In this document: positions 1-7,071 of the stretch, one piece after another | Layout: every line of letters starts with the position of its first letter | How positions within the stretch are numbered: the stretch's first letter is position 1 | Assembly (NCBI GenBank): GCA_036399695.1 | Contig: DASWMP010000335.1 | Coordinates: 1 to 20,173, forward strand | DNA length: 20,173 nucleotides | Direction: 5' to 3' | Origin: DASVEE01 sp036399695 | GTDB taxonomy: Bacteria; Acidobacteriota; Thermoanaerobaculia; Gp7-AA8 | Notes under the pieces: generated by a model | What the model saw: the letters and a program-made list of their open reading frames with translations, nothing else | Databases searched by the model: none | Told to the model about the DNA's origin: nothing | Program-made: the position numbers and the translations under genes

Positions 1-21
1 CCCCCCCCCCCCACTCCGAGA

Positions 22-909
22 TTACTTCCAACGCGCCAGTGTCAGCCAGGCGCGCCAGTGCAGGGGATTGCTGCGCACCGCCTGCCACGCGTAGCGGCGC
101 GCCGCGGGGTTGCGATTGGCCGCGAGACAGCGCGCGATGAAGTAGTACGCGGCGGCGGTGCTGCGCCCATTGCGTGGGCCGGGGGTGATTTGTGAGGCTT
201 CGGCGAGAAGTGTCGGCGCGCTGCCCCCGTCGCGCAGCTTCACGATGACATCGGTGGCGCGGAGCTGCGCATCGCGCGCGATGCTGCTGATCGCGCCGGG
301 CTCGATGGTGGCCTCGTACAGCACGTCCGGCACGATGGCCACGTTCCCGCGCCTGGCGATGCGCGTCCAGAGGTCGAGATCCTGCGCCACGCGGAACTGC
401 GGGCGGTAACCGCCGGCGGCGAGGTAGGCGTCGCGACGGAACATGGCGGTGCCGTGGTGGGGGAGGCTGCGGATGCTCGTTTTGTCCTGCAGGAGACTGC
501 GGCGGACGTCGTCGCCTTGCGCATGGGTCTCGTAGAGCAGTTCCCCCGCGGTCGTGACGTAGCGGACGGCGCAGCCGGTGAGGACGTTCGCCGCCATCAG
601 CGGCAACTGGCGGGCGAAGCGCTCGGGGTGCGAACGGTCGCCGCAGTCGTGGCGGGCGATCACGTCGGCGGTGGCTTCGGCGCAGCCGCGAATGAGGGCG
701 CGGGTAAGGCCGGCATTGGGCTGCGTGAGGATGCGCAGGCGCCGGTCGCGCATGGCGTGCTTGGTGAGGATGGCGGAGGTGGCGTCGGTGGAGCCGTCGT
801 CCACGACGAGCAGCTCGAAGTCGCTCATCGTCTGGCCGAGGATCGAGTCGAGCGTGGCGTCCAGCGTGCGCTCGCCGTTGTAGACGGCCATGACGACGGA
901 GAGCTTCAT
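22..909 (-). CDS. Family 2 glycosyltransferase (GT-A fold)
   Basis: This 295-residue protein probably transfers a sugar from a nucleotide-sugar donor onto a surface glycan in the cytoplasm; donor and acceptor cannot be read from the sequence. The N-terminus is typical of family 2: MKLSVVMAVYNGE, then VVDDGSTDAT near residues 35-44. At the usual metal-binding DADD position (about 88-91) it reads DCGD, followed by the family's HPER segment. QDLDLW near 176-181 fits the acceptor-side ED/DD region. The C-terminal 70 residues are rich in W, A and R and resemble helical tails seen on such enzymes. The ATG overlaps the stop of the upstream glycosyltransferase (906-1847) by four bases, so the two are translationally coupled. 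The stop lies close to the window edge, just after a C homopolymer, but the ORF is complete. Family assignment is confident; specificity is unknown. Confidence 0.9.
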   Translation of the reverse strand: MKLSVVMAVYNGERTLDATLDSILGQTMSDFELLVVDDGSTDATSAILTKHAMRDRRLRILTQPNAGLTRALIRGCAEATADVIARHDCGDRSHPERFARQLPLMAANVLTGCAVRYVTTAGELLYETHAQGDDVRRSLLQDKTSIRSLPHHGTAMFRRDAYLAAGGYRPQFRVAQDLDLWTRIARRGNVAIVPDVLYEATIEPGAISSIARDAQLRATDVIVKLRDGGSAPTLLAEASQITPGPRNGRSTAAAYYFIARCLAANRNPAARRYAWQAVRSNPLHWRAWLTLARWK

Positions 910-1847
910 CGCAGGCGATCCGAGAGGCAGGCCAGCTTGCCGGTGAGCGGCCAGCCGAGGAGTTTGGCGGCGGCGGCGTAGAGGCGGAACTGCAGGGCGC
1001 CGCCGTTCGTCGAGGCTTCGCGGGCGAGGGCGAAGAGCGTGGCTGATTCATCGCCCAGGCCGGCGGCGCCGCACTGGCGCGCGAGGAGGAAGAGCTCGCG
1101 GGCGAAGTGCTGCATCTCCGGGACGTCGCTGGTGATGCCGGCGCGGCGGGCGTGCGCGAAGATCAACGCGTGGGCGCGAGCCCGATCGCGCAGCGTGGCG
1201 GACGTGTGCCCGCTGCCGGAGAGCCGGTCGCTGCCGTCCTGCCGGTTCTCCGCGAGCCAGCCGGCGACGTAGTGCAGGCGGACGCCGCGCGCGGCGATGC
1301 GGGCGTCGTACTCCCAGTCTTCCTCCATGCGCAGGCTGGTCCAGGGGCCGGCGTCGTCGACGAGCGACTTGCGGTAGAGCGGCGTCATCGTGTCCCACCA
1401 GCGCGACTGCAGCATCGACGGAAAGAGCGTGGCGATCGCTTCGCCGGTCCGTTTGGAGGGGCGTTCCTGCCGCACGCCGTTCGCGCGGACAGCCGTCCAG
1501 CCGTACGAGATGCCGCACTCCGGCTGCGCCAGCAGGCCGGTCACCTGCAGGTCGAACTTGCGCGGGAGGAGCACGTCGTCACTGTCGAGGTACTGGATGA
1601 ATTCGCCCCGGGCGACACGGCGTCCTGCTTCGCGTGCCGCACCCGGGCCGCCGTTCGGGACGTGCAGGACGCGGATCTCAGGATGCCGCACCGCGAGCGC
1701 ATCAGCCGCGGCGGCGGTATCGTCGGTGGAGCCATCGTCGACGATGACGATCTCGATGGGCCTGTACGTCTGCTCCAGCACGCTCGCCACCGCCTCGCCC
1801 AGCTTCGCCGCGCGGTTGTAAACCGGGATGATGGTCGTGACGAGCAC
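906..1847 (-). CDS. Family 2 glycosyltransferase (GT-A fold)
   Basis: A 313-residue cytoplasmic glycosyltransferase. It shows the standard family-2 layout: MLVTTIIPVYNR at the start, IVDDGSTDDT at 35-44 for nucleotide binding, the metal-binding DSDD at 88-91, and EEDWEY at 175-180 where the catalytic-base region is expected. The C-terminal third is helical and unassigned. The chosen start is a GTG. It places the family N-terminus correctly, and no in-frame ATG gives a better start. A TATCAT hexamer lies seven bases upstream, with no Shine-Dalgarno, so the transcript may be leaderless. The gene is first in a two-gene minus-strand operon and diverges from the GT-B gene at 1978. The 130 bp between them is mostly an inverted heptamer array. 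The sugar donor is unknown. Confidence 0.9.
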   Translation of the reverse strand: MLVTTIIPVYNRAAKLGEAVASVLEQTYRPIEIVIVDDGSTDDTAAAADALAVRHPEIRVLHVPNGGPGAAREAGRRVARGEFIQYLDSDDVLLPRKFDLQVTGLLAQPECGISYGWTAVRANGVRQERPSKRTGEAIATLFPSMLQSRWWDTMTPLYRKSLVDDAGPWTSLRMEEDWEYDARIAARGVRLHYVAGWLAENRQDGSDRLSGSGHTSATLRDRARAHALIFAHARRAGITSDVPEMQHFARELFLLARQCGAAGLGDESATLFALAREASTNGGALQFRLYAAAAKLLGWPLTGKLACLSDRLR

Positions 1848-1854
1848 GAGACGG

Positions 1855-1860
1855 ATGATA
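1855..1860 (-). promoter_or_regulatory. -10-like hexamer TATCAT before the GT2 gene
   Basis: On the minus strand TATCAT ends seven bases before the GTG at 1847, leaving room for essentially no 5' leader. No Shine-Dalgarno is visible and no -35 match is seen. The bases upstream of the hexamer run directly into the heptamer array starting at 1872. The same hexamer at a similar spacing occurs before the gene at 5776. Confidence 0.5.
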
Positions 1861-1871
1861 CTTTGGGAGGA

Positions 1872-1971
1872 GTTGGCGGTTGGCAGTTGGCGGTAGGCAG
1901 TGGAGACGAACTACTGCCAACCGCCAACCGCCAACCGCCAACCGCCAACCGCCAACTGCCAACCGCCAACT
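1872..1971. repeat. Inverted array of 7-bp units (GTTGGCG / CGCCAAC)
   Basis: Four heptamers of the GTTGGCG/GTTGGCA type (1872-1899) are followed by an 11-bp spacer. Eight reverse-complement heptamers of the CGCCAAC type (1913-1968) come next, plus three bases. The whole can fold into a long hairpin. It fills the gap between the divergent glycosyltransferase genes at 1847 and 1978. An upstream ATG at 1900 in frame with the 1978 gene would translate the array into PPTANRQ-like peptide. That is low-complexity sequence and was excluded from the gene. Confidence 0.9.
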
Positions 1972-1977
1972 AAGACC

Positions 1978-3186
1978 ATGCGCATCTTCATCTGCACACC
2001 GACGGCGACGCTGCAGGGGGGCGTCGAGCGGATCCTCGAATCGCTGGCGACGCATCTGCCGTCGCGCGGCTTCGAGGTGGTGTTCGGCCTGAGCAAAGGT
2101 GCGCGCTTCCACGATCCGCAACGGTTCCGCGCCGCGTTTCCGGTGATCCGCGGCGTGGACGTCGACGGAACGAGCGGCACGGCGTACGGCCGGCGTCGCG
2201 CGCTGCGGCGGGCCATCGTCGAGGCGGACCCTGACGTCGTGCTGATCGCGCGGATCTTCGATGCCTATCCGGCGGCGAGCGAGTTGAAGCTGGAAGGGCA
2301 CCGGCTGCGCCTCGTGGTGACGATCCAGGCGAACGAGCCGGAGTACTTTGCCGACCTCGCCGTGTGGCGTGACTTCGTCGACTGTTGCGTGACGAGCGGC
2401 GAGCTGGCCGCGAGTGCGGCGCGCCGCGAGCTGCCGGACGAGCGTGTGCGCAGCATCCCGGGCGGCGTCGCGCCGCCGCTGCGTCACGTGACGCACGATC
2501 CTGCCGCACCGCTGCGGCTCGGCTACGTCGGACGGCTCGAGCAGCTCCAGAAACGCATTCTCGACCTGCCGTTGCTGGTCGCGGAGCTGCACCGCCGCGG
2601 CGTGCCGTTCACGATGACGATCGCCGGCGGCGGCAGCATGGAAGCTCAGCTCGGGCTGCCGGTGCGCGGCTGGCTCTCGACCGCCGAGCTGTACGAGCGC
2701 GTCTACCCCGAGCTCGATGTGCTGGTGCACTTCGCCGAGTGGGAGGGGATCACGATCGCCCCTCGCGAGGCGATGGCGCACGGCGCCGTGCCGGTGGTGT
2801 CGCGGTTCCGCGGGCTGGAGGAAGAGGGGCAGCTCGTGGACGGCGTGAACGCGCTGACGTTCCCGGTGGGCGATGTGATGGCCGCCGCTGACCGCATCGA
2901 GAGGCTGCACCGCGATCGGGCGTTGCTGGCGCGGCTGTCGGCCGCGGCGCGTGCATCACAAGGGGGCATCAGGTCCGAGCAGGGCTCGACCGACGCCTGG
3001 GCGGAGGCGTTCCGCACCGCGCTGTCGCTGCCGCAGCGCGTGGGTACGATGCCCGCGCTGCGCGGAGACAGCGGCCTGCTGACGCGCCTGGGCGTGCCGC
3101 CCGCGCTCGCGGAACTGGTGCGCAAAGTGCGGCGGAGAGAGCATGCGGATGCCGGCTCCGAGTGGCCGCATTGGGGTGGGATGTAA
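1978..3186 (+). CDS. GT-B fold glycosyltransferase (family 4-like)
   Basis: A 402-residue retaining-type glycosyltransferase of the GT-B fold, likely cytoplasmic and acting on a glycan intermediate. The N-terminal half begins MRIFICTPTATLQGGVERIL, with the glycine-rich loop used by these enzymes. The C-terminal domain begins near residue 180 (LRLGYVGRLEQLQKR). It continues through FTMTIAGGGSM (211-221) to EWEGITIAPREAMAHG, where E256 and E264 form the E-x7-E donor-binding motif. Start choice: ATG at 1978 begins exactly at the fold's first beta strand. The earlier in-frame ATG at 1900 lies in the heptamer array. No clear Shine-Dalgarno is visible. The gene stands alone on the plus strand and converges with the GT-B gene ending at 3260 across a strong hairpin. 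The C-terminal 50 residues are charged and not recognised. Confidence 0.88.
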   Translation: MRIFICTPTATLQGGVERILESLATHLPSRGFEVVFGLSKGARFHDPQRFRAAFPVIRGVDVDGTSGTAYGRRRALRRAIVEADPDVVLIARIFDAYPAASELKLEGHRLRLVVTIQANEPEYFADLAVWRDFVDCCVTSGELAASAARRELPDERVRSIPGGVAPPLRHVTHDPAAPLRLGYVGRLEQLQKRILDLPLLVAELHRRGVPFTMTIAGGGSMEAQLGLPVRGWLSTAELYERVYPELDVLVHFAEWEGITIAPREAMAHGAVPVVSRFRGLEEEGQLVDGVNALTFPVGDVMAAADRIERLHRDRALLARLSAAARASQGGIRSEQGSTDAWAEAFRTALSLPQRVGTMPALRGDSGLLTRLGVPPALAELVRKVRRREHADAGSEWPHWGGM

Positions 3187-3190
3187 TCGC

Positions 3191-3260
3191 GGAGTGCGGC
3201 GGCGAACGCCGCCGCTCTGCTACACGTGTAAAAGAGCGGTGGCGTTCGCCACCGCACTCC
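3191..3260. terminator. Paired REP-like hairpins between convergent genes; possible bidirectional terminator
   Basis: Two 28-base arms (3191-3218 and 3233-3260) are reverse complements with about two mismatches. They flank a 14-base spacer that contains the perfect palindrome TACACGTGTA. Each arm is also self-complementary (GCGGCGGCG-AA-CGCCGCCGC in the left arm), so the site can form one long stem or two separate hairpins. It fills the gap between convergent stops, and the last base of the right arm is part of the stop codon of the 3260-4330 gene. There is no T-tract, so a classical intrinsic terminator is not proven. The outer motif GGAGTGCGGTGGCG recurs at the ends of the large inverted repeat at 13346-13613. 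Confidence 0.6.
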
Positions 3261-4330
3261 TAGATCTTCATCACCGCGCGCATGATCTCGTGCACTCTCC
3301 GCTCGAAGTTCTCGAACGAGAAGTACGCCAGCCCCTCGGGCACGGCGCGTGCCGGCTGCGCCAGCAACTGCTCGATCGCGCGGCGAAGCTCCGCGGCATC
3401 ACCCGGCTCCACCAGCACTCCGAGCTCGCCGTTCAGCAGCGCTTCACGGCCGCCGTCCTGCGTGCTGGCGATCACCGGCACGCCGGACGCCAGCGCCTCC
3501 AGGAACACGAAGCCGAACCCTTCGCCGCGGCTCGGCATCACGTACACATCGGCCAGGTTGTAGAGGTCCGGCTTCTCCTCCTCGGCAAAGATCCCGGTGA
3601 ACGCGATGCGTCCGCCGACGCCCAGCTCCACCGCCTTCTGCTGCAGCCGGAGCACATCGTTGCCGCCGCCGGCGATCATGTAGACCACGTCCTCCGGCAG
3701 CGACGGCAGCACCTCCATGACCTCGTCGAAACCCTTGTACCGCTCCCCCGCGTCCATCCGCCCCACGGTCAGGAGGACACGCTTCCCCGCGACCTTGTAG
3801 CGCTCCACGAGCGCCGGGTTCTTCGGGCGGATGCCGTACCGCTCGGCGCGGATGGCGTTCGGCAGCACGTACATCGGTCCTTGGTACCCGGACCAGCCGC
3901 GCAGGCGATCGCGCGTCACGGCACTGACCGAGATGATGCCGCGGCAGCGATGGACGAGTGCGTTCGAGAGCGGATCGCGCAGCGGCTTCCATGCTTCGAC
4001 GCCGTGCGTCACGAGGAGCGGCTGCTTCGAGGCGAGGCGCGCCAGCGGCAGCAGGTTCACATGCCCGCAGATCACGAGATCGAACCGGCCGCGACGCCGC
4101 AGCTCGCGCCAGAGCGCCGCGACGTACGCCAGCGCACCGCGCGCTGCCTCGGCGACGAAGCGTACCTTCGCCGGCACGTCGTGCTCGCCGGGCCGCGGAA
4201 TCACGCGCGGCAGCACCACCAGCTCCTCACATTCCGGCAGCGACGTCAGCGTCGCGGCGAACTCACGGTTGAAGAGCGCGATGCCGCCGTGGCCGCCGTA
4301 GATGTCGGTGCAGAGAAAGAGGATGCGCAT
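3260..4330 (-). CDS. GT-B fold glycosyltransferase (family 4-like)
   Basis: A 356-residue glycosyltransferase, probably extending a lipid-linked glycan on the cytoplasmic side of the membrane. The N-terminal domain has MRILFLCTDIYGGHGGIALFN, the Gly-rich acceptor loop. The linker and C-terminal domain begin around 183-191 (KRVLLTVGRMD), with GERYKGFDE after it. VYMIAGGGND at 216-225 follows. EGFGFVFLE gives the E270/E278 pair of the E-x7-E motif that contacts the nucleotide sugar. Length and motif order are normal for the family. The gene lies seven bases downstream of the WecA-like transferase (4338-5444) on the same strand, so the pair probably forms an operon in which a primed lipid carrier receives a further sugar. 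It ends in the hairpin shared with the convergent gene. Donor sugar is unknown. Confidence 0.92.
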   Translation of the reverse strand: MRILFLCTDIYGGHGGIALFNREFAATLTSLPECEELVVLPRVIPRPGEHDVPAKVRFVAEAARGALAYVAALWRELRRRGRFDLVICGHVNLLPLARLASKQPLLVTHGVEAWKPLRDPLSNALVHRCRGIISVSAVTRDRLRGWSGYQGPMYVLPNAIRAERYGIRPKNPALVERYKVAGKRVLLTVGRMDAGERYKGFDEVMEVLPSLPEDVVYMIAGGGNDVLRLQQKAVELGVGGRIAFTGIFAEEEKPDLYNLADVYVMPSRGEGFGFVFLEALASGVPVIASTQDGGREALLNGELGVLVEPGDAAELRRAIEQLLAQPARAVPEGLAYFSFENFERRVHEIMRAVMKI

Positions 4331-4337
4331 CGCCCGT

Positions 4338-5444
4338 TCACGCTCGTGCCTTTTCTTCCTCTACCTGTTCCGTCGCCGGTGGCTTCCGTTTGCGGTAGCG
4401 GAGGAGCAGCAGGACCACGAACGCCAGCACGCCGGACGTGTAGCCGATGAGCTTCGTCGAGTCGACGACCGTCATGACCGCCGCGGCGGCGAAGAGCAGC
4501 GTCACGATCCAGATGGAGAAGATGGCCTTGCCGTCGCTGCCGTACTTGGCGATCAGCACGTGGTGGATGTGGTTGCGGTCGGCGGTGAAGATGCGGGTCA
4601 GGCGTTGCCGGAGGGGGAGCTCGGCGCCGCGGAAGCGCGTGCGCATGACGATGAGGGTATCGATCACCGGCAGTGCGAGCGCGAGGATCGGGCCGCCGAA
4701 GATGAGCGCCGTCGGCGATTTGCTCGGACGGGCGATGGAGATCGCGGCCAGGAGCAGCCCGATGAACAGGCTGCCGGTGTCCCCCATGAAGATCTTCGCC
4801 GGCGGGCGGTTCCAGGGATAGAAGCCGATCAGGCTCCCGGCCAGCGCCGTCATGATGACGAGCGAGAAAAAGTCGAAGCGGAGGAGGGCGATGACGCCGA
4901 AGGCCACCGCCGTGGTGATGGCCACGACGGTGGCCAGTGAATCCATCCCGTCGATGAAGTTCATGGCGTTGATGACGCCGACGATCCAGATGGTGGAGGC
5001 GATGATGCCGAAGATGCCGAGGTCGAAGACGCGGCCGGCGAGGGAGATGGTGTCGAACTGGAAGCCGAAGGTAACGAGGATGAGCGCCGCCACGGTCTGG
5101 ACGGCGAACTTCTTCGGCGCGTTCGTGCCGAGGAGATCGTCGTAGACGCCGAGTCCGATGATGAGCGAGCCGCTGGAAAGGACGGCGAACAGATACGGCA
5201 GGTTCTTCGAGACCAGCCCCGCGGCGTGGGGGTTGCCGGCCATCAGGAGCAGGGGAAAGCCGAAGCCGAAGATGATGGCGATCCCGCCGAGGCGCGGCGT
5301 GGCGAAGCGATGGAGCTTCCGCTCCCCCGGCGTGTCGACGAGGCCGATCCGCTCCGCCGCGTTCTTCACGACGGCGGTGCTCAGGTACGACGTGACGGCA
5401 CTGCAGGCGAACAGCAGCACGAGCGGCAGCAGGTATTCGGCCAT
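4338..5444 (-). CDS. WecA/TagO-like polyprenyl-phosphate sugar-1-phosphate transferase
   Basis: A 368-residue multi-pass membrane enzyme of the MraY/WecA superfamily (Pfam Glycos_transf_4). It transfers a HexNAc-1-phosphate, usually GlcNAc-1-P, from UDP-sugar to undecaprenyl phosphate, the first committed step of a lipid-linked glycan. Visible landmarks are LVDTPGERKLHRFATPRLGG (35-54), YDD (101-103), NAMNFIDGMDSL (159-170), KIFMGDTGSLFIG (217-229) and DRNHIHH (289-295). The last is the histidine motif that marks WecA/TagO-type rather than peptidoglycan MraY enzymes. About ten hydrophobic segments are apparent, and the C-terminus is charged. The ATG at 5444 was chosen because MAEYLLPLVLL starts the first helix; the reading frame stays open upstream only through repeat sequence. 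A TATCCT hexamer lies 14 bases upstream. The sugar specificity is inferred from family. Confidence 0.93.
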   Translation of the reverse strand: MAEYLLPLVLLFACSAVTSYLSTAVVKNAAERIGLVDTPGERKLHRFATPRLGGIAIIFGFGFPLLLMAGNPHAAGLVSKNLPYLFAVLSSGSLIIGLGVYDDLLGTNAPKKFAVQTVAALILVTFGFQFDTISLAGRVFDLGIFGIIASTIWIVGVINAMNFIDGMDSLATVVAITTAVAFGVIALLRFDFFSLVIMTALAGSLIGFYPWNRPPAKIFMGDTGSLFIGLLLAAISIARPSKSPTALIFGGPILALALPVIDTLIVMRTRFRGAELPLRQRLTRIFTADRNHIHHVLIAKYGSDGKAIFSIWIVTLLFAAAAVMTVVDSTKLIGYTSGVLAFVVLLLLRYRKRKPPATEQVEEEKARA

Positions 5445-5458
5445 GCGTAAGCGCGACG

Positions 5459-5464
5459 AGGATA
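5459..5464 (-). promoter_or_regulatory. -10-like hexamer TATCCT before the WecA-like gene
   Basis: On the minus strand TATCCT ends 14 bases before the ATG at 5444. No Shine-Dalgarno is visible in that leader. The hexamer lies just inside the GGGCCC-type repeat arm that begins at 5473, so the region upstream of it is repeat sequence. Confidence 0.35.
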
Positions 5465-5472
5465 GCAGGTGA

Positions 5473-5756
5473 GGGCTCGGGGCCCGGGGCCCTGAGCCCG
5501 GTTGGGTGCCGGACGCGAGGTAATGGGGACACCTGAGCCCTGACCTGGGCCCTGACCTGAGCCCTCCGCGCCCGCAAGGGTGCTCCTGCCTCCGTGCGCC
5601 ACGACCAGCGCCCGTACGAGCGTGCACTGTGGAGCGGGGCGCAGGAGCCCTGCGGGCTGAGGACGCAGGTGGGCGCAGGTGGGCGAAGGGCTGGGGTTTC
5701 CCCAGGACCTCGGGTCTGACACCCACTGGGCCCCGGGCCCCGGGCCCTGAGCCCTA
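5473..5756. repeat. GGGCCC heptamer arms enclosing 12-bp and 10-bp tandem repeats
   Basis: This accounts for most of the 331-bp gap between divergent genes (5444 and 5776); no gene was found in it. The left arm (5473-5508) is built of heptamers such as GGGCTCG, GGGCCCG and GGGCCCT and ends in GTTGGGTG. The right arm (5720-5756) is its approximate reverse complement, starting CACCCAC. Between them are three 12-bp direct repeats of ACCTGAGCCCTG type (5531-5566) and two 10-bp copies of GCGCAGGTGG in the second half. The remaining core shows no coding signal that stands out from frame shadows. Confidence 0.75.
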
Positions 5757-5763
5757 CGTCGCT

Positions 5764-5769
5764 TATCAT
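5764..5769 (+). promoter_or_regulatory. -10-like hexamer TATCAT before the acetyltransferase gene
   Basis: TATCAT ends six bases before the ATG at 5776, too close for a leader with a ribosome-binding site, and no Shine-Dalgarno is present. It lies seven bases after the end of the GGGCCC repeat arm, so any -35 element would have to be repeat-derived. No -35 match was seen. Confidence 0.5.
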
Positions 5770-5775
5770 TTCCCT

Positions 5776-6381
5776 ATGTCGTCCAACTGGTACGCGCACC
5801 CAACCGCGGTCGTCGAAGAGGGTGCCATGATCGGCGAGGGGACGCGCATCTGGCACTTTGCGCACGTCCGGTCGACGGCCCGTCTCGGCCGTGAGGTGAA
5901 CATCGGCAAGGACGTCTACATCGACGGCGACGTCGTCCTCGGCGATGGCGTTCGCGTGCAGAACGGCGTGAGCGTCTATCACGGCGTGCATGTCGCGGAC
6001 TGGGCGTTCGTTGGTCCGTATGTCGTCTTTACCAATGACATGGCGCCGCGGGTGGGGAACAAGACGTGGCGTGTGGTCGACACCTGGCTCGATACCGGGG
6101 CGTCGCTCGGTGCCGGGGCCATCGTGCGGTGTGGCGTGCGGATCGGGGCCTTCGCCATGTGCGGGGCCGGGGCCGTCGTCACGCACGACATCCCGCCGTT
6201 CCATCTTGCCGTCGGCCTGCCGGCGGTGACGCGGCAGAAGGTGTGCGCGTGCGGGCAGACGCTGCTGCCGCTCGACACGTCGTACCGCGAGCTGCTGCGT
6301 GACTGCTGCGTGGAGAACATGGATCCGCGCGTGCGTGCCGAGGCGGAGCGGGCTATCGTGCGGGCGCTGGAGCGCGCCTGA
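5776..6381 (+). CDS. Left-handed beta-helix N-acetyltransferase, WbpD/WlbB-like
   Basis: A 201-residue hexapeptide-repeat acyltransferase. Its closest recognisable family is WbpD/WlbB, which N-acetylates the 3-amino group of a UDP-2-acetamido-3-amino sugar acid using acetyl-CoA. This is a step toward di-N-acetylated sugars of O-antigens. The N-terminal HPTAVVEEGAMIGEGTRIWHF and the run of V-x-I-G-x repeats (VNIGKDVYIDGDVVLGDGV) through GAFAMCGAGAVVTHDIP form the beta helix. YVVFTNDMAPR is the loop region typical of this subfamily. The C-terminus has CACG and a CC pair (KVCACGQTLL, DCCVENM), resembling the zinc-ribbon-like tail of many WlbB homologues but with altered spacing. ATG at 5776 starts the helix cap; the open frame upstream is repeat. 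It is directly followed by the GT2-like gene. Exact substrate is inferred. Confidence 0.85.
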   Translation: MSSNWYAHPTAVVEEGAMIGEGTRIWHFAHVRSTARLGREVNIGKDVYIDGDVVLGDGVRVQNGVSVYHGVHVADWAFVGPYVVFTNDMAPRVGNKTWRVVDTWLDTGASLGAGAIVRCGVRIGAFAMCGAGAVVTHDIPPFHLAVGLPAVTRQKVCACGQTLLPLDTSYRELLRDCCVENMDPRVRAEAERAIVRALERA

Positions 6382-7071
6382 GTGTTCACTCTCGTGGTGC
6401 CGTTTCATCGCGACGCCGGCCGTCTCGAGCGGGTGTTCGCGCTGGCGGAAGAGGCGAAGCGTCACGGCATCGGGCAGATCCTCTTCTGCCATAACGGCGT
6501 GCCGCTCGACGAGGCCACGCAGGAGGCACTGACGCGGCGGCTCCCGTTGCATGCCGCGTTGCTGCATACAGATGGGCGGGGGATCGGGGCCGGTTACCGG
6601 TTGGGGATCGCGAACGCGACCGGCGAGTACGTCGTGCTGTCGGCGAGCGATCTGCCGTTCGGCTTCACGGACGTCGATGCGTTTCAGGCGCTCGACGCGC
6701 GGCCGCGGCTGGCCATCGGCTCGAAAGCCCATCCGCAATCGCGGCTGGCCGGTTGGGGCGCGGCGCGGTCGCTGGCCTCCTTCGGGTTCTACGCGCTGCG
6801 GCGGCTGCTGCTCGGGCCGACGCCGAAGGATTCGCAGGGGACGATCCTGGTCGAGACGTCGCTCGCGCGCTCGGTCCTCGCCGAGGTCGAGGCGGACGAT
6901 TACTTCTTCTCGCTGGAGATCGTCACCATGTGTGCGCGCCGCGGGCAGACCGTGCCGGTGGAGCTGCCGATCACGCTCGAAGCGCACGACGGGGCGAGCT
7001 CGGTGAACCTGGTCTCGGACTCGCTGAAGATGGCGCGCAACACGTGGCGTCTGCGTCGGCGGCTGCGATGA
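6382..7071 (+). CDS. GT2-like glycosyltransferase, dolichyl-phosphate-mannose-synthase-like
   Basis: A 229-residue protein of the GT-A fold. It may charge a lipid carrier or act on the same glycan as its neighbours. MFTLVVPFHRDAGRLERVFALAEEA, the GRGIGAGYRLGIANATGEYVVL segment (65-86) and the PTPKDSQGTILVE segment (147-159) recall polyprenyl-phosphate sugar synthases. FFSLEIVTMCARRG (175-188) is the usual conserved helix. Where those enzymes have a DAD/DxD metal motif this protein reads SASDLPF (87-93), leaving a single aspartate. The GTG start at 6382 immediately follows the TGA of the acetyltransferase gene, with no gap. The stop overlaps the next gene's ATG by four bases, giving a tight three-gene operon. 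Catalytic activity is uncertain because of the altered motif; the fold assignment is fairly safe. Confidence 0.75.
   Translation: MFTLVVPFHRDAGRLERVFALAEEAKRHGIGQILFCHNGVPLDEATQEALTRRLPLHAALLHTDGRGIGAGYRLGIANATGEYVVLSASDLPFGFTDVDAFQALDARPRLAIGSKAHPQSRLAGWGAARSLASFGFYALRRLLLGPTPKDSQGTILVETSLARSVLAEVEADDYFFSLEIVTMCARRGQTVPVELPITLEAHDGASSVNLVSDSLKMARNTWRLRRRLR

Noticed and set aside
1900..1977. Upstream start for the GT-B gene at 1978
   Set aside because: The 26 extra codons are translated heptamer repeat, and the fold begins exactly at the ATG at 1978.
4246..6987. A 913-codon open frame on the minus strand
   Set aside because: It overlaps four well-supported genes in other frames, is dominated by Arg, Pro and His, and shows no family motif. 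It is a shadow of high-GC coding DNA.
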